Origin: Pseudomonas oryzihabitans
GTDB taxonomy: Bacteria > Pseudomonadota > Gammaproteobacteria > Pseudomonadales > Pseudomonadaceae
Assembly (NCBI RefSeq): GCF_001518815.1
Contig: NZ_CP013987.1
Coordinates: forward strand, 1,281,001-1,345,000
DNA: 64,000 bases
Direction of reading: 5' to 3'
Shown here: positions 46,631-57,306 of the stretch, one piece after another
How positions within the stretch are numbered: the first letter of the stretch is position 1
Layout: every line of letters begins with the position of its first letter
The notes under the pieces: generated by a model
Database searches by the model: none
What the model was told of the DNA's origin: nothing
The model's input: only the letters and a program-made list of their open reading frames with translations
Translations under genes and position numbers: made by a program

Positions 46631-48085
46631 ATGAGCGAAGAGATCCTCATCAACATCACTCCCATGGAGTCCCGTGTCGCCGTCGTGGAAAACGGTGTGC
46701 TGCAGGAGGTGCACGTCGAGCGCACGTTGCGTCGCGGTATCGTCGGCAACATCTATCGCGGCCGGGTCGTGCGGGTGCTGCCGGGCATGCAGGCGGCCTT
46801 CATCGACATCGGCCTGGCCCGCGCGGCCTTCATCCACGCCGCCGAGATCTCCCAGCGTGAAGGGGCGGCGGTGGAGAGCATCAGCGCGCTGGTGCGCGAG
46901 GGCCAGACGCTGGTGGTCCAGGTCACCAAGGACCCCATCGGCACCAAGGGCGCGCGCCTTACCACCCATCTGTCGATTCCCTCGCGCTATCTGGTCTATA
47001 TGCCGCGTACCTCCCATGTCGGCATCTCGCTGAAGATCGAGGACGAAGCCGAACGCGAGCGCCTCAAGGCGATCATGGCGCGCTGCGTGGAAAGCGAGGG
47101 CATCGAGCACGAGGGCGGTTTCATCCTGCGCACCGCCGCCGAGGCGGCGCGCGAGGAAGACATCCTGGCCGACATCCGCTATCTGCGCCGCCTCTGGCAG
47201 CAGATCTCCAGCAATCTGCAGGGACCGACGCCGGCGCCCATCTATGAAGACCTGACCCTGGCCCTGCGTGCCCTGCGCGATCTGGTCGGGCCGCGTACGG
47301 AAAAGATCCGCGTCGACAGCCGCGAGAACTTCCAGCGCATCGGTCAGTTCGTCGAGGAGTTGATGCCCGAGGTCGCGGCGCGGCTGGAGCATTATCCGGG
47401 CGAGCGGCCGATCTTCGATCTGTATGGCGTGGAAGACGAGATCCAGAAGGCCCTGGAGCGCAAGGTACTGCTCAAGTCCGGCGGCTATCTGGTGATAGAT
47501 CCCACCGAGGCGATGACCACCATCGACGTCAATACCGGCGCCTTCGTCGGCCATCGCAATCTGGAAGAGACCATCTTCAAGACCAACCTGGAGGCCGCTA
47601 CCGCCATTGCCCGTCAGCTGCGGCTGCGCAATCTCGGCGGCATCATCATCATCGATTTCATCGACATGGAAGACGAGGAGCATCAGCGCCAGGTGATCCG
47701 TACCCTGGAAAAGCAGCTCGAACGCGACCATGCCAAGACCAATATCATCGGCATCACCGAGCTGGGCCTCCTGCAGATGACCCGCAAGCGCACCCGCGAG
47801 AGCCTGTCCCAGGTGCTCTGCGAACCCTGCGGCAATTGTCAGGGACGCGGCATCCTGCGCACCGCCGAGACCATTTGCTACGAGATCTTTCGTGAAATCC
47901 TGCGCGAGGCGCGGGCCTACCAGGCCAATTCCTATCTGGTGCTGGCCAATCAGAAGGTGGTGGATCGGCTGCTGGATGAGGAGTCGGGCAATGTCGCCGA
48001 TCTCGAAGCCTTCATCGGCCGCACCGTCAAGTTCCAGGTGGAGACCATGTATTCTCAGGAGCAGTACGATGTCGTGCTGCTCTAG
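46631..48085 (+). CDS. rng: Ribonuclease G
   Basis: RNase G processes the 5' end of 16S rRNA and degrades some mRNAs. The 484-residue protein has an S1 domain near residues 35-110 (GNIYRGRVVRVLPGMQAAFIDIG), the RNase H-like part, the metal-binding DVNTGAF region and the small zinc-link motif CEPCGNCQGRG. It lacks the large C-terminal degradosome scaffold of RNase E, which identifies it as RNase G. It is followed by yhdP after 12 bp. Confidence 0.97.
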   Translation: MSEEILINITPMESRVAVVENGVLQEVHVERTLRRGIVGNIYRGRVVRVLPGMQAAFIDIGLARAAFIHAAEISQREGAAVESISALVREGQTLVVQVTKDPIGTKGARLTTHLSIPSRYLVYMPRTSHVGISLKIEDEAERERLKAIMARCVESEGIEHEGGFILRTAAEAAREEDILADIRYLRRLWQQISSNLQGPTPAPIYEDLTLALRALRDLVGPRTEKIRVDSRENFQRIGQFVEELMPEVAARLEHYPGERPIFDLYGVEDEIQKALERKVLLKSGGYLVIDPTEAMTTIDVNTGAFVGHRNLEETIFKTNLEAATAIARQLRLRNLGGIIIIDFIDMEDEEHQRQVIRTLEKQLERDHAKTNIIGITELGLLQMTRKRTRESLSQVLCEPCGNCQGRGILRTAETICYEIFREILREARAYQANSYLVLANQKVVDRLLDEESGNVADLEAFIGRTVKFQVETMYSQEQYDVVLL

Positions 48086-48097
48086 GTTCGTGCCTTG

Positions 48098-51000
48098 ATG
48101 TCCCTGCTCAAACGCGGCGCGCTTGGCTTGGCGCTGCTACTGCTGGCCCTGGTGACCCTCTATATGGGCCTGGGGCGGCTGCTCATGCCCTGGGTCGGCG
48201 AATACCGCAGCGAGGTTGAGGGACGGGCTACCGCCGCGTTGGGCGAGCCGGTGCGCCTGGGCCGACTCGAAGGACGCTGGGCCACCTGGAATCCGGTGCT
48301 GATCCTGCGCGATCTGAGCCTGGGGCGCGGCGAAAGCAGCGTACAGCTGGATCATCTCAAGGTGGTGCCGGATGTGCTCGGCAGTCTCTGGCATCGCCAG
48401 CTGCGGCTCAAGTCGGTGCAGATCGATGGCGTCCATCTGGTCCTGGAGGAGGATGCCCAGGGCCACTGGCAATTGCGCGGCCTGCCGCCGCGGGCGCCGG
48501 ACGCCAAGCCCTTCGATCCGGGTCCGCTGCTCGATGCCCTGGCGCGCCTGGGCCATGCCAGCCTGCTGGACAGCCAGCTCAGTCTGATCCCCCAGCAGGG
48601 TTCCCCGGTGACCCTCAGGTATGCCGAGGCCAGCCTGTCCCGGCAGTTGAACGGTGCCCTGGAACTGGCAACGCGTTTCCGACTGCCCGATGGCGGCACG
48701 GTGGCGGCGCATTTCATCGCCAGGCCACGGCCCGAGGACTGGCGCGCCAGTGGGCTGGAAGGCTATGTCAGCCTGCCCGCCAGCGACTGGTCCCGCTGGA
48801 TCCCGGGAACCCTCACCCGGCAATGGCAATTGCGCCGTGCCCAGGCGGAAGGCGAGCTCTGGTTCGCCTGGGCCGAAGGGCGGTTGCAGCGTTCCCATCT
48901 GCGCCTGAAGGCGGATGAGCTGACGCTCGCCTATGCCGATCACCCCCCGGTGCGGCTGCAGGCCCTGGCGCTGGACAGCGACCAGCAGGCCGACGCTGCC
49001 GGCCAGTACAGCGGAGCGCTGGCGCTCAAGGCGCAGCTCGACGGCAAGCCGCTTGAAGCGCGCTACGCCCTGGCCTACGACAGCACCGCCCAGCACCTGC
49101 AGGTACGTAGCGACCAGCTGGATCTCAAGCAGGCTGCCCAGCTGGCGCGGGACCTGGCACCCTTGCCGGCGCCTGTCGCCCAGGCCGTGCAGGCCTTGGC
49201 GCCCCATGGTCAGCTGCGCAATCTCAACGCCGACTTCTATCCGCAGAAGCCCCTGCGCGAGCGGCTCTCCTATGCAGCCAACCTGGAGCGGGTGGGCGTT
49301 TCCGCCTATCGGGGGGCGCCTGCCGTCGAGGGTGTCACCGGCAGCCTGAGCGGCAGTCTGGGCGGCGGCGAATTGCGCCTGGACACCAGCGACTTCATGC
49401 TGCACCTGAGTGACCTCTTTCCCGAGCCCTGGCGCTATCGCACCGCCAAGGCGCGATTGACCTGGAGCCTCGACGATCAGCGCTTCACCCTTGGCAGTGC
49501 CCTGATGCAGGTCACTGGGCCGGAGGGTGCGGCCAGTGGCGACATGCACATCCAGCTCGGTCTGCACCCCGAGGTGGACAGCTACATGGACCTGCGTGTC
49601 GGCCTCAAGGACGGCGACGCGAGCTACACCCGCAAGTACCTGCCCACCAAGCTGCCGGCGACGGACTTCAGTCCGGAACTGGCCCAGTGGCTGACCACCG
49701 CCATCGTCGGCGGCCGGATCGACGAGGCCATCTACCAGTACCAGGGCTCCCTGCGCCATGGCTCGCCTCCGCACTCGCGCACCATGAGTCTGTTCTTCCG
49801 GGTGCACGATGCTCAGCTGGCCTATCAGCCCGGCTGGCCCGCGCTGCGCGAAGCCCGGGGTGATGTCTTCATCGAGAGCGATGGGGTCAAGGTTCAGGTA
49901 CCCGAGGGGCGCATCCTCGACACCCGGGTCAGGGACGTCGAGGCCCGTATCCCGTTGCTGCACGATGGCAGCGCGCCGCACCTGCGTCTTACCGCACGAC
50001 TCGACAGCAGCGTGCGCGACGGCCTGAAGATCCTCCAGGACACGCCGCTACCGACCGCTAAGGTCTTCGCCGGCTGGAAGGGGGAGGGGGCGCTCAACAA
50101 CAGCAGCCTGAATCTGGACATTCCCCTGGCCAAGGGACAGCCACCCGTCGTGGTGGTCGAGCTGACGCCGGACAAGGCGCGCCTGGAGCTGGCGGATCCC
50201 CAGCTGACTCTCACCGACCTGCGCGGCACCTTCCGCTACGACACTCGTAGCGGCCTCAGTGCACCCGACATCCAGGCGCGTGTCTTCGATCAACCCATTC
50301 GCGGTCAGGCCCTGGCCGAAGGCAAGGTCAACGAGCCCCGTACCCGCCTGGTAGTGGACGGCCGTGTGGACGTGGACCAGCTGGCACGCTGGCTGGGCAG
50401 CGAGGGGCGACCCCTTCCGGCGCGGGGCCTGCTTGGCTATCGCCTCGGTCTGACCCTTGCCGAGCACAGCGAGCTGGCCGTTACCTCCGACCTGCGCGGG
50501 GTAGCCATCGATCTGCCGGCGCCCTTCGGCAAAAGCGCGGAGCAGAGCCGTGAGGCCTTCTTCAGCCTGGCGCTCAACGAGGGTGAGCGCCGGGTGGAAG
50601 CGACCTACAAGGGGCTTGCCGACGCCGTGCTGATGCTCGATCCCAAGGCCATGGACAAGGGGCGCGGCGAGATCGTGCTGGGTGGCGGGACCGCCAATCT
50701 GCCCACCACGGTCGGTTACGACCTGCGCGGCCAACTCGCGGAATTCGATCTGGCGGCCTGGCAGGACGTCTATCAGCGTTATGGCAAGGCCAGCGGCAGT
50801 GGCGGGGCGGGGCGGGGCGGCGGCAACGCGGTCGATATCTCCAGCCTCGGACGCGGCGATCTCAGCTTCGGGCGCTTTCTGGCGTTCGGCCAGGAAATCG
50901 ACAACCTGCGCCTCACCTACGCGCCCCAGGGCAATGCCTGGCAACTGGGACTGGCCAGCCAGACCGTGGCTGGCCAAGTGCGTATCCCTCGCCAGACTGG

Positions 51001-51928
51001 CCAGCCGATCGACATCAACCTGCAGCACCTGCGCATTCCCCAGACCCCGGCAGATCCCTCGGTGGAAAGCGACGCGCCCCGTCCCGATCCGCTGGCTGAC
51101 GTCGATCCGCGCACTTTGCCAGCGCTGAATCTGGTCATCGACCGTTTCGAACTGGGTGGGCGGCTGGTCGGTGCCCAGCGCCTGCAGCTCAGGCCGTCGC
51201 CATCCGGCGCCAACTTCAATGCCCTGGACCTCGACCTCCGCGGCCTCAAGGTCATGGGCTCCCTGCGTTGGGAGGGCGCGCCGGGCGCGACCCACAGCTA
51301 TTACCAGGGACGTCTGTCCGGCGGCAACATCGCCGACATCCTGCTGGGCTGGAATTTCGCCTCCAGCGTGACCAGTCGCGATTTCCGGCTGGATGCCCGG
51401 GTCGACTGGCCCGGCTCGCCTGCCCATGTCGCCCTGGCGCGGCTCAATGGCAATCTCGATGCGCGCTTCAACGATGGCCATTTGCGCCAGGTGGAAGGAA
51501 CGGCTTCGGCGCTGCGTATCTTCGGCCTGCTCAACTTCGAATCCATCCGCCGCCGCCTGCGGCTGGACTTCTCCGATCTGTTCGGCAAGGGCTTGAGCTA
51601 CGACAGCATTACCGGGGTACTCGACGCCCAGCAGGGCGCCTTCCGTACCCGCAAGCCCATCAGCCTGAGCGGGCCGGGTGCCGAGATGAGTCTGCAGGGC
51701 CTGCTGGACATGGCCAGCAATCGCATCGACGCCAACCTCAAGGTCGGGCTGCCGGTCAGCAACTCCCTGCCGCTGGCCGCGCTGATCGCCGGGGCACCGG
51801 CCATCGGCGGCGCGCTGTTCATTGTCGATCGGCTGATTGGCGACCGCATCACCCGCATGGCCAGCATCAACTACCACATCGAAGGCCCCTGGCAGAATCC
51901 GACCATGACCACGGGCAAGCGCGATTGA
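48098..51928 (+). CDS. yhdP: YhdP-family AsmA-like envelope protein
   Basis: The 1276-residue protein has an N-terminal membrane helix (LALLLLALVTLYMGLGRLL) and a long periplasmic body rich in beta strands, the AsmA/TamB-like pattern. Its C-terminal part ends with the YhdP/DUF3971-type blocks DLFGKGLSYDSITGVLDAQQ and GPWQNPTM. In enterobacteria YhdP is one of three AsmA-like proteins that move phospholipids to the outer membrane. The 12-bp spacing from rng and the following nit-type gene suggest a joint transcript. Confidence 0.93.
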   Translation: MSLLKRGALGLALLLLALVTLYMGLGRLLMPWVGEYRSEVEGRATAALGEPVRLGRLEGRWATWNPVLILRDLSLGRGESSVQLDHLKVVPDVLGSLWHRQLRLKSVQIDGVHLVLEEDAQGHWQLRGLPPRAPDAKPFDPGPLLDALARLGHASLLDSQLSLIPQQGSPVTLRYAEASLSRQLNGALELATRFRLPDGGTVAAHFIARPRPEDWRASGLEGYVSLPASDWSRWIPGTLTRQWQLRRAQAEGELWFAWAEGRLQRSHLRLKADELTLAYADHPPVRLQALALDSDQQADAAGQYSGALALKAQLDGKPLEARYALAYDSTAQHLQVRSDQLDLKQAAQLARDLAPLPAPVAQAVQALAPHGQLRNLNADFYPQKPLRERLSYAANLERVGVSAYRGAPAVEGVTGSLSGSLGGGELRLDTSDFMLHLSDLFPEPWRYRTAKARLTWSLDDQRFTLGSALMQVTGPEGAASGDMHIQLGLHPEVDSYMDLRVGLKDGDASYTRKYLPTKLPATDFSPELAQWLTTAIVGGRIDEAIYQYQGSLRHGSPPHSRTMSLFFRVHDAQLAYQPGWPALREARGDVFIESDGVKVQVPEGRILDTRVRDVEARIPLLHDGSAPHLRLTARLDSSVRDGLKILQDTPLPTAKVFAGWKGEGALNNSSLNLDIPLAKGQPPVVVVELTPDKARLELADPQLTLTDLRGTFRYDTRSGLSAPDIQARVFDQPIRGQALAEGKVNEPRTRLVVDGRVDVDQLARWLGSEGRPLPARGLLGYRLGLTLAEHSELAVTSDLRGVAIDLPAPFGKSAEQSREAFFSLALNEGERRVEATYKGLADAVLMLDPKAMDKGRGEIVLGGGTANLPTTVGYDLRGQLAEFDLAAWQDVYQRYGKASGSGGAGRGGGNAVDISSLGRGDLSFGRFLAFGQEIDNLRLTYAPQGNAWQLGLASQTVAGQVRIPRQTGQPIDINLQHLRIPQTPADPSVESDAPRPDPLADVDPRTLPALNLVIDRFELGGRLVGAQRLQLRPSPSGANFNALDLDLRGLKVMGSLRWEGAPGATHSYYQGRLSGGNIADILLGWNFASSVTSRDFRLDARVDWPGSPAHVALARLNGNLDARFNDGHLRQVEGTASALRIFGLLNFESIRRRLRLDFSDLFGKGLSYDSITGVLDAQQGAFRTRKPISLSGPGAEMSLQGLLDMASNRIDANLKVGLPVSNSLPLAALIAGAPAIGGALFIVDRLIGDRITRMASINYHIEGPWQNPTMTTGKRD

Positions 51929-51986
51929 GCGTTGCCCTGCGGCCGCGCCACTGCTTAGGATGGGCGATCCCTTCTGGAGTGCCTGC

Positions 51987-52823
51987 ATGTCCATAGCCAT
52001 CCTGCAGATGGTCAGCGGCCCCGCGGTGGCAGCCAACCTGCGCGCCGCCGAGCGGCTGCTCGAACGTGCCGCCAACGCCGGTGCGCAACTGGCGGTGCTG
52101 CCGGAAAACTTCGTCGCCATCGGGCATCCGGCCCCCGCCGAACTGGCCCGGGCGGAGGCGCTTGGCGAGGGTGAGATCCTGCCCTGGCTGTCCAGCCGGG
52201 CGCGCGAGCTGGGCCTCTGGCTGCTGGCCGGCACCCTGCCGCTGCTGCCCGACGGCGCCACCGAGGGCAAGCCCTGTGCCTGTTCGCTGCTGTTCGACGA
52301 CCAGGGTCGCCGCGTCGCCCGCTATGACAAGCTGCATCTCTTCGATGCCGACGTCAGCGACAGCCAGGGCAGCTATCGCGAATCCGATCACTATGCCGCC
52401 GGTGAGACCCTCACGGTGGTGGATACCCCGGTCGGCCGCCTGCGCCTGACCGTCTGCTACGACCTGCGCTTTCCCGAACTCTATGGCGCCCTGCGCGCTG
52501 CCGGTGCGGAGCTGATCAGCGCCCCCTCGGCCTTTACCGTGCCGACCGGCCAAGCCCATTGGGAGCTGCTGCTGCGCGCCCGGGCGGTGGAAACCCAGAG
52601 CTATCTGCTGGGCGCCGCCCAGGGCGGTGTCCACGCCAATGGCCGCACGACCTGGGGCCACGCCATGGCCGTGGATCCCTGGGGCGAGGTGCTTGCCGTC
52701 CAGGCCAGCGGCGAAGCGGTCCTGCTCATCGAGCGCGATGCCGAGCGCCAGGCCCAGTTGCGCCAGCGAATGCCCGTCACCCAGCACCGCCGCTTCGCAC
52801 CGGCGCGCTTGGCTGGCCACTAG
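51987..52823 (+). CDS. Carbon-nitrogen hydrolase, Nit1/Nit2-like (deaminated glutathione amidase-type)
   Basis: The 278-residue protein is a nitrilase-superfamily amidase. The Glu-Lys-Cys triad is visible at E40 (LPENFV), K115 (YDKLHLFD) and C157 (TVCYDLRFPE). The pattern KLHLFD with AQGGVHANGR-type loops fits the Nit1/Nit2 group, which hydrolyses deaminated glutathione. The substrate is inferred from group membership. The ATG at 51987 has GGAGT upstream. Confidence 0.88.
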   Translation: MSIAILQMVSGPAVAANLRAAERLLERAANAGAQLAVLPENFVAIGHPAPAELARAEALGEGEILPWLSSRARELGLWLLAGTLPLLPDGATEGKPCACSLLFDDQGRRVARYDKLHLFDADVSDSQGSYRESDHYAAGETLTVVDTPVGRLRLTVCYDLRFPELYGALRAAGAELISAPSAFTVPTGQAHWELLLRARAVETQSYLLGAAQGGVHANGRTTWGHAMAVDPWGEVLAVQASGEAVLLIERDAERQAQLRQRMPVTQHRRFAPARLAGH

Positions 52824-52951
52824 GAGCCGAACGGCAATGGCGCCCATTGGTCATTTGCATCAGGGATCAGTCACTTCCGCGAGTAGGCTAGAGGCCACCT
52901 CGCGCCCCTTTCATCGTTCCGACGCCCGGGGTGGCGTCGTCTGGAGTTTCC

Positions 52952-54397
52952 ATGAGTGATTACCTGAATAGCGTCGGCGCGGCCCTGCTGGGGCCGGGCG
53001 GACTCGCGCTGGACGATCTGCAGCCCGTGCTGCAGCGCCTGGCCGGCCCCGGCATCGACGCTGCGGACCTGTACTTCCAGAGCATCGTCTCCGAGTCCTG
53101 GCTGCTGGAAGACGGCATCGTCAAGGAAGGCGGTTTCCACCTCGACCAAGGCGTCGGGGTGCGGGCGCTGTCCGGCGAGAAGACCGGCTTCGCCTACAGC
53201 AACGCCATCACCGGCGAGGCGCTGGATCTCGCTGCCCAGGCCGCGCGCTCCATCTCCCGCAGTGGCGTCGAGGGCCAGGTCCAGGCATTTCGTGCGGTGG
53301 AACCCGCGCAGCGCCTCTATGGCCAGGACAACCCCCTCGATGTGCTGGATCGCGCGACCAAGGTGACCTTCCTGCAGCAACTGGACGAGGCCACCCGGGC
53401 TCTGGATCCGCGCATCCAGCAGGTCACCATCAGCCTGGCCGGCGTCTGGGAGCGCACCCTGGTGGCCGCGGTCGACGGCACCCTCGCCGCCGACGTGCGC
53501 CCCCTGGTGCGCCTGGGCGTCAGCGTCATCGTCGAGCAGAACGGTCGTCGCGAGCGCGGCAACAGCGGTGGCGGTGGCCGTTGCGACTACCGCTATTTCC
53601 AGAGCGACGACCGTGCCCTGGGCTATGCCCGCGAAGCGGTACGCCAGGCACTGGTCAATCTGGAAGCCACAGCGGCTCCGGCCGGCACCCTACCGGTGGT
53701 GCTGGGTGCCGGCTGGTCCGGCGTGCTCCTGCACGAAGCGGTCGGCCATGGCCTGGAAGGTGACTTCAACCGCAAGGGCAGCTCCAACTACAGCGGTCAG
53801 CTCGGCCGGCAGGTGGCCTCGTCGCTGTGCACCATCGTCGACGACGGCACCCTGCCGGATCGCCGTGGTTCCCTGTCCATCGACGACGAGGGTACCCCCA
53901 GCGGCTACAACGTGCTGATCGAGAACGGCATTCTCAAGGGCTACATGCAGGACAAGCTCAACGCCCGGCTGATGGGTGTGGCCCCCACCGGCAATGGTCG
54001 GCGCGAGTCCTATGCCCACCTGCCCATGCCGCGCATGACCAACACCTACATGCTCGCCGGCCAGAGCGATCCGGCCGAGATCATCGCCTCGGTGGAGAAG
54101 GGCATCTATTGCGCCAGCCTCGGCGGCGGTCAGGTGGACATCACCAGTGGCAAGTTCGTCTTCACCACCAACGAGGCCTACCTGATCGAGAACGGCAAGC
54201 TCGGTCGCCCGGTGAAGGGCGCCACCCTGATCGGCAATGGTCCCGAGGTCATGAACCGGGTATCCATGGTCGGCAACGACCTGGCGCTGGATGCGGGGGT
54301 AGGGACCTGTGGCAAGGATGGCCAGTCATTGCCGGTGGGCGTGGGTCAGCCGACCCTGAAGATCGACGCCATCACCGTGGGCGGCACCGGCGCCTGA
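52952..54397 (+). CDS. tldD: Metalloprotease TldD
   Basis: TldD and PmbA (TldE) form a heterodimer that digests unfolded peptides and helps mature some ribosomal peptides. The 481-residue protein contains the HExxxH metal site HEAVGH (H261, E262, H266) with a downstream [10 protein letters not shown] segment. Its partner pmbA is 650 bp downstream, separated by darP on the other strand. The start MSDYLN at 52952 was chosen. Confidence 0.96.
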   Translation: MSDYLNSVGAALLGPGGLALDDLQPVLQRLAGPGIDAADLYFQSIVSESWLLEDGIVKEGGFHLDQGVGVRALSGEKTGFAYSNAITGEALDLAAQAARSISRSGVEGQVQAFRAVEPAQRLYGQDNPLDVLDRATKVTFLQQLDEATRALDPRIQQVTISLAGVWERTLVAAVDGTLAADVRPLVRLGVSVIVEQNGRRERGNSGGGGRCDYRYFQSDDRALGYAREAVRQALVNLEATAAPAGTLPVVLGAGWSGVLLHEAVGHGLEGDFNRKGSSNYSGQLGRQVASSLCTIVDDGTLPDRRGSLSIDDEGTPSGYNVLIENGILKGYMQDKLNARLMGVAPTGNGRRESYAHLPMPRMTNTYMLAGQSDPAEIIASVEKGIYCASLGGGQVDITSGKFVFTTNEAYLIENGKLGRPVKGATLIGNGPEVMNRVSMVGNDLALDAGVGTCGKDGQSLPVGVGQPTLKIDAITVGGTGA

Positions 54398-54432
54398 TGC
54401 CGGCACCGGCCGTGGCCGTAGCGGACAGAAAC

Positions 54433-54957
54433 CTAGCGCAGACCGCGCTGGGTTTCGTCGAGGGTGCGGATGTACTTGAAGACCTTGCGCGCCGCCGCGG
54501 GCGGCTTGTTGTGCGCGGCCTCGTGCTGGGCATGGCGCACCAGGCCGCGCAGGTGCTGGCGGTCGGTTTCCGGATACAGCGCCACGAAGGCTTCCAGCGC
54601 CTGGTCGCCCTCGGCGATCAGGCGGTCGCGCCAGCGCTCCAGGGCATGAAAGCGCTCGTTGTACTGCCGCGTCGAGCTGTCCATCTGGTCGACCAGCGCC
54701 AGGATGGCCTCCAGATCCTGGTCACGCATCAGCTTGCCCAGGTATTGGACATGCCTTTTGCGCGCGATGTGCGTCTTGTGCTTGGGCGCCTCGGCAAGGG
54801 CCTTGCGCAGCGGATCGGTCAGGGGCAGGCGGTCCAGCTGCTCAGCCGGCAACCCGGCCAGGCGTTCGCCCAGCTCCTGCAGCGCGTGCAGCTCACGCTT
54901 GACCTGTGTCTTGCTCTTTTCGCCCAGCGGCGCGTCGTCGTCGTAAGAATCAACCAT
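54433..54957 (-). CDS. darP: Ribosome biogenesis factor DarP (YjgA)
   Basis: The 174-residue protein assists late 50S assembly. It is a helical, strongly charged protein with [21 protein letters not shown] near the start, [19 protein letters not shown] and a C-terminal region ending [14 protein letters not shown]. It is transcribed toward tldD and divergent from pmbA, in the same order as in other pseudomonads. Confidence 0.94.
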   Translation of the reverse strand: MVDSYDDDAPLGEKSKTQVKRELHALQELGERLAGLPAEQLDRLPLTDPLRKALAEAPKHKTHIARKRHVQYLGKLMRDQDLEAILALVDQMDSSTRQYNERFHALERWRDRLIAEGDQALEAFVALYPETDRQHLRGLVRHAQHEAAHNKPPAAARKVFKYIRTLDETQRGLR

Positions 54958-55049
54958 GAACTATGGGGTCCAGCTAAGAATGGGCGCCATCATAACGAGT
55001 TGCCGCACGGTTGTCCGGCCTGGCCGGCGCCGTCCGTAAGGAGAACGTC

Positions 55050-56399
55050 ATGAATCGCAACGCCGCCGTGGGTCCCGCCGCGCTACCCGAATTGCGCGAA
55101 CAGGTCGAAGCCATCCTGGCCGAGGCCCGTCGCCAGGGCGCCAGTGCCGGTGAAGTGGCCGTCTCGATCGACCAGGGGCTGTCCACCTCGGTCCGCAAGG
55201 GTGAGGTGGAAACGGTCGAGTTCAATCGCGACCAGGGCTTTGGCATCACCCTCTATGCCGGTCAGCGCAAGGGCTCGGCCAGTACCTCCGCTACCGGCCC
55301 CGAGGCGATCCGCGAGACCGTGGCCGCGGCCCTGGCCATCGCCAAGCACACCTCCGAGGATCCCTGTGCCGGCCTCGCCAACGCCGAGCTGATGGCACGT
55401 GGCGAGCTGCCCGATCTCGACCTCTATCATCCCTGGGACATCACCCCGGAGCAGGCCATCGAGCAGGCCCTGGCCTGTGAAGCCGCCGCCTATGCCGCCG
55501 ACAGCCGCATCGGCAATGCCGACGGTACCACCCTCAATACCCACCAGAGCTGCCGGGTCTACGGCAACAGCCACGGTTTCGTCGGCGGCTACGCCAGCAC
55601 CCGCCACAGCCTGAGCTGCGTGATGATCGCCGGCAGCGGCGAGGCCATGCAGCGCGACTACTATTACGACGTCAACCGCCTCGGCAGCGAACTGATGAGC
55701 GCCGAGGAAATCGGTCGGCGCGCCACTGAACGCGCCGTGAGCCGTCTGGGCGCCAGGCCGGTGCCCACCGCCAAGGTTCCAGTGCTCTTCTCCCCGGAAA
55801 TGGCCGCCGGCCTGTTCGGCACCTTCCTCGCTGCCATTTCCGGCGGCAACCTCTATCGCAAGTCGTCCTTTCTTGAAGGCGCCCTCGGGCAGCAGGTGTT
55901 TCCCGACTGGCTGACCCTGGATGAACGGCCGCACGTGCCGCGCGCCCTGGGCAGTGCCGCCTTCGATGGTGAAGGCCTGGCCACCTACGCCAAGCCCTTC
56001 GTGGAGAACGGCCAGCTGGTGTCCTATGTGCTCGGCAGCTATTCCGCGCGTAAGCTGGGTATGCAGAGCACCGCCAATGCCGGTGGCGTGCACAACCTGC
56101 ATGTCAGTCATGGCACGGCCGACCAGGCCGAGTTGATCCGGCAGATGGGCACAGGCTTCCTGGTCACGGAAATGATGGGGCAGGGTACCAACCTGGTCAC
56201 CGGCGACTACTCCCGGGGCGCCGGTGGTTTCTGGATCGAGAATGGCGAGATCCAGTTTCCGGTCCAGGAGGTCACCATCGCCGGTCGCCTCGGTGACATG
56301 TTCCGCCAGATCCTGGCCGTGGGCAGCGACGTGGAACGCCGCGGCAGCCTGCGCACCGGCTCGGTGCTGATCGACGGCATGACCCTGGCGGGTAGCTAG
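55050..56399 (+). CDS. pmbA: Metalloprotease PmbA (TldE)
   Basis: The 449-residue partner of TldD has the family features GEVETVEFNRDQGFGITLY, VLFSPEMAAGLFGTFLAA and the C-terminal TGDYSRGAGGFWIENGEI, but no HExxH site, as expected because TldD carries the metal. The ATG at 55050 follows AAGGAG. The 223-bp gap to sodA shows small hairpins. Confidence 0.96.
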   Translation: MNRNAAVGPAALPELREQVEAILAEARRQGASAGEVAVSIDQGLSTSVRKGEVETVEFNRDQGFGITLYAGQRKGSASTSATGPEAIRETVAAALAIAKHTSEDPCAGLANAELMARGELPDLDLYHPWDITPEQAIEQALACEAAAYAADSRIGNADGTTLNTHQSCRVYGNSHGFVGGYASTRHSLSCVMIAGSGEAMQRDYYYDVNRLGSELMSAEEIGRRATERAVSRLGARPVPTAKVPVLFSPEMAAGLFGTFLAAISGGNLYRKSSFLEGALGQQVFPDWLTLDERPHVPRALGSAAFDGEGLATYAKPFVENGQLVSYVLGSYSARKLGMQSTANAGGVHNLHVSHGTADQAELIRQMGTGFLVTEMMGQGTNLVTGDYSRGAGGFWIENGEIQFPVQEVTIAGRLGDMFRQILAVGSDVERRGSLRTGSVLIDGMTLAGS

Positions 56400-56473
56400 A
56401 AAAGATGCCGGAAGTGTCGCGGTTAGGAAAATCCCGTCGAACGGGAGACAGCCCACCCCGTTAGTCGTTAGTA

Positions 56474-56492
56474 TCCTAGCAATGCACTAGGA
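56474..56492. promoter_or_regulatory. Palindrome upstream of sodA
   Basis: TCCTAG and CTAGGA are 6-bp arms around seven bases, about 130 bp before the sodA start. It may be an operator for a regulator that I cannot name. It does not match the usual Fur or SoxR site. A second hairpin (GGTGCGCC / GGCGCACC, 56540-56557) lies between it and the gene. Confidence 0.4.
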
Positions 56493-56622
56493 CATAGCCG
56501 TGCGGTCGAATTCCGTGACCGGACGGCCCAGATTCAGACGGTGCGCCGTGGCGCACCAGCCGTACTCCCCGCCGCCCCAGGGCAGTGGGTCCATACCAAA
56601 AACCACCATGGAGACATTCCGC

Positions 56623-57237
56623 ATGCCGCATACTCTGCCTCAGCTGCCCTACGCCTACGACGCGCTGGAACCGCACGTCGATGCCCAGACCATGGAAATC
56701 CACCACACCAAGCACCACCAGACCTACATCAACAACCTGAACGCTGCGCTGGAAGGCACCGAGTTCGCCAATTTGTCGGCCGAAGAAGTGGTTCGTCAGC
56801 TGGATAAGCTGCCCCAGGACAAGCGCGGTGCCGTGCAGAACAACGGTGGCGGCCATGCCAACCACAGCCTGTTCTGGACCGTGATGGCCCCCAATGCCGG
56901 CGGCAAGCCCGAAGGCGCCCTGGCTGAAGCCATCGAGTCCCAGCTGGGCGGCTTCGATGCCTTCAAGGAGGCCTTCACCAAGGCTGCCCTGACCCGCTTC
57001 GGCAGCGGCTGGGCCTGGCTGAGCGTCACCCCCGAGAAGAAGCTGGTGGTCGAGAGCACCGGCAACCAGGACAGCCCGCTGATGACCGGCAATACCCCGA
57101 TCCTCGGCCTGGACGTCTGGGAGCACGCCTACTACCTGCGCTACCAGAACCGTCGTCCCGAATACATCGGTGCCTTCTTCAACGTCATCAACTGGCCGGA
57201 AGTGTCCCGTCGCTACGAAGCGGCGCTGAACGCCTGA
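56623..57237 (+). CDS. sodA: Manganese superoxide dismutase
   Basis: The 204-residue enzyme converts superoxide to oxygen and hydrogen peroxide in the cytoplasm. The metal ligands are H27 (EIHHTKHH), H81 ([10 protein letters not shown]), and the Asp and His in [21 protein letters not shown] and NQDSPLM are typical of the Mn form, not the Fe form. The start [15 protein letters not shown] is the usual one; upstream in-frame ATGs lie in the promoter region. A strong terminator follows. The usual pseudomonad partners fagA and fumC are not adjacent. Confidence 0.95.
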   Translation: MPHTLPQLPYAYDALEPHVDAQTMEIHHTKHHQTYINNLNAALEGTEFANLSAEEVVRQLDKLPQDKRGAVQNNGGGHANHSLFWTVMAPNAGGKPEGALAEAIESQLGGFDAFKEAFTKAALTRFGSGWAWLSVTPEKKLVVESTGNQDSPLMTGNTPILGLDVWEHAYYLRYQNRRPEYIGAFFNVINWPEVSRRYEAALNA

Positions 57238-57245
57238 GTTGACGT

Positions 57246-57285
57246 CCAATAAAAAAAGCCGCCCTCGGGCGGCTTTTTTTATTGG
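57246..57285. terminator. Bidirectional terminator between sodA and npr
   Basis: A perfect 18-bp palindrome, CCAATAAAAAAAGCCGCC and its reverse complement around a CTCG tetraloop. T runs follow the stem in both directions, so it can end sodA on the plus strand and the npr operon on the minus strand. Confidence 0.95.
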
Positions 57286-57306
57286 GCGAAGCTGGAGCAG
57301 GGCCGA

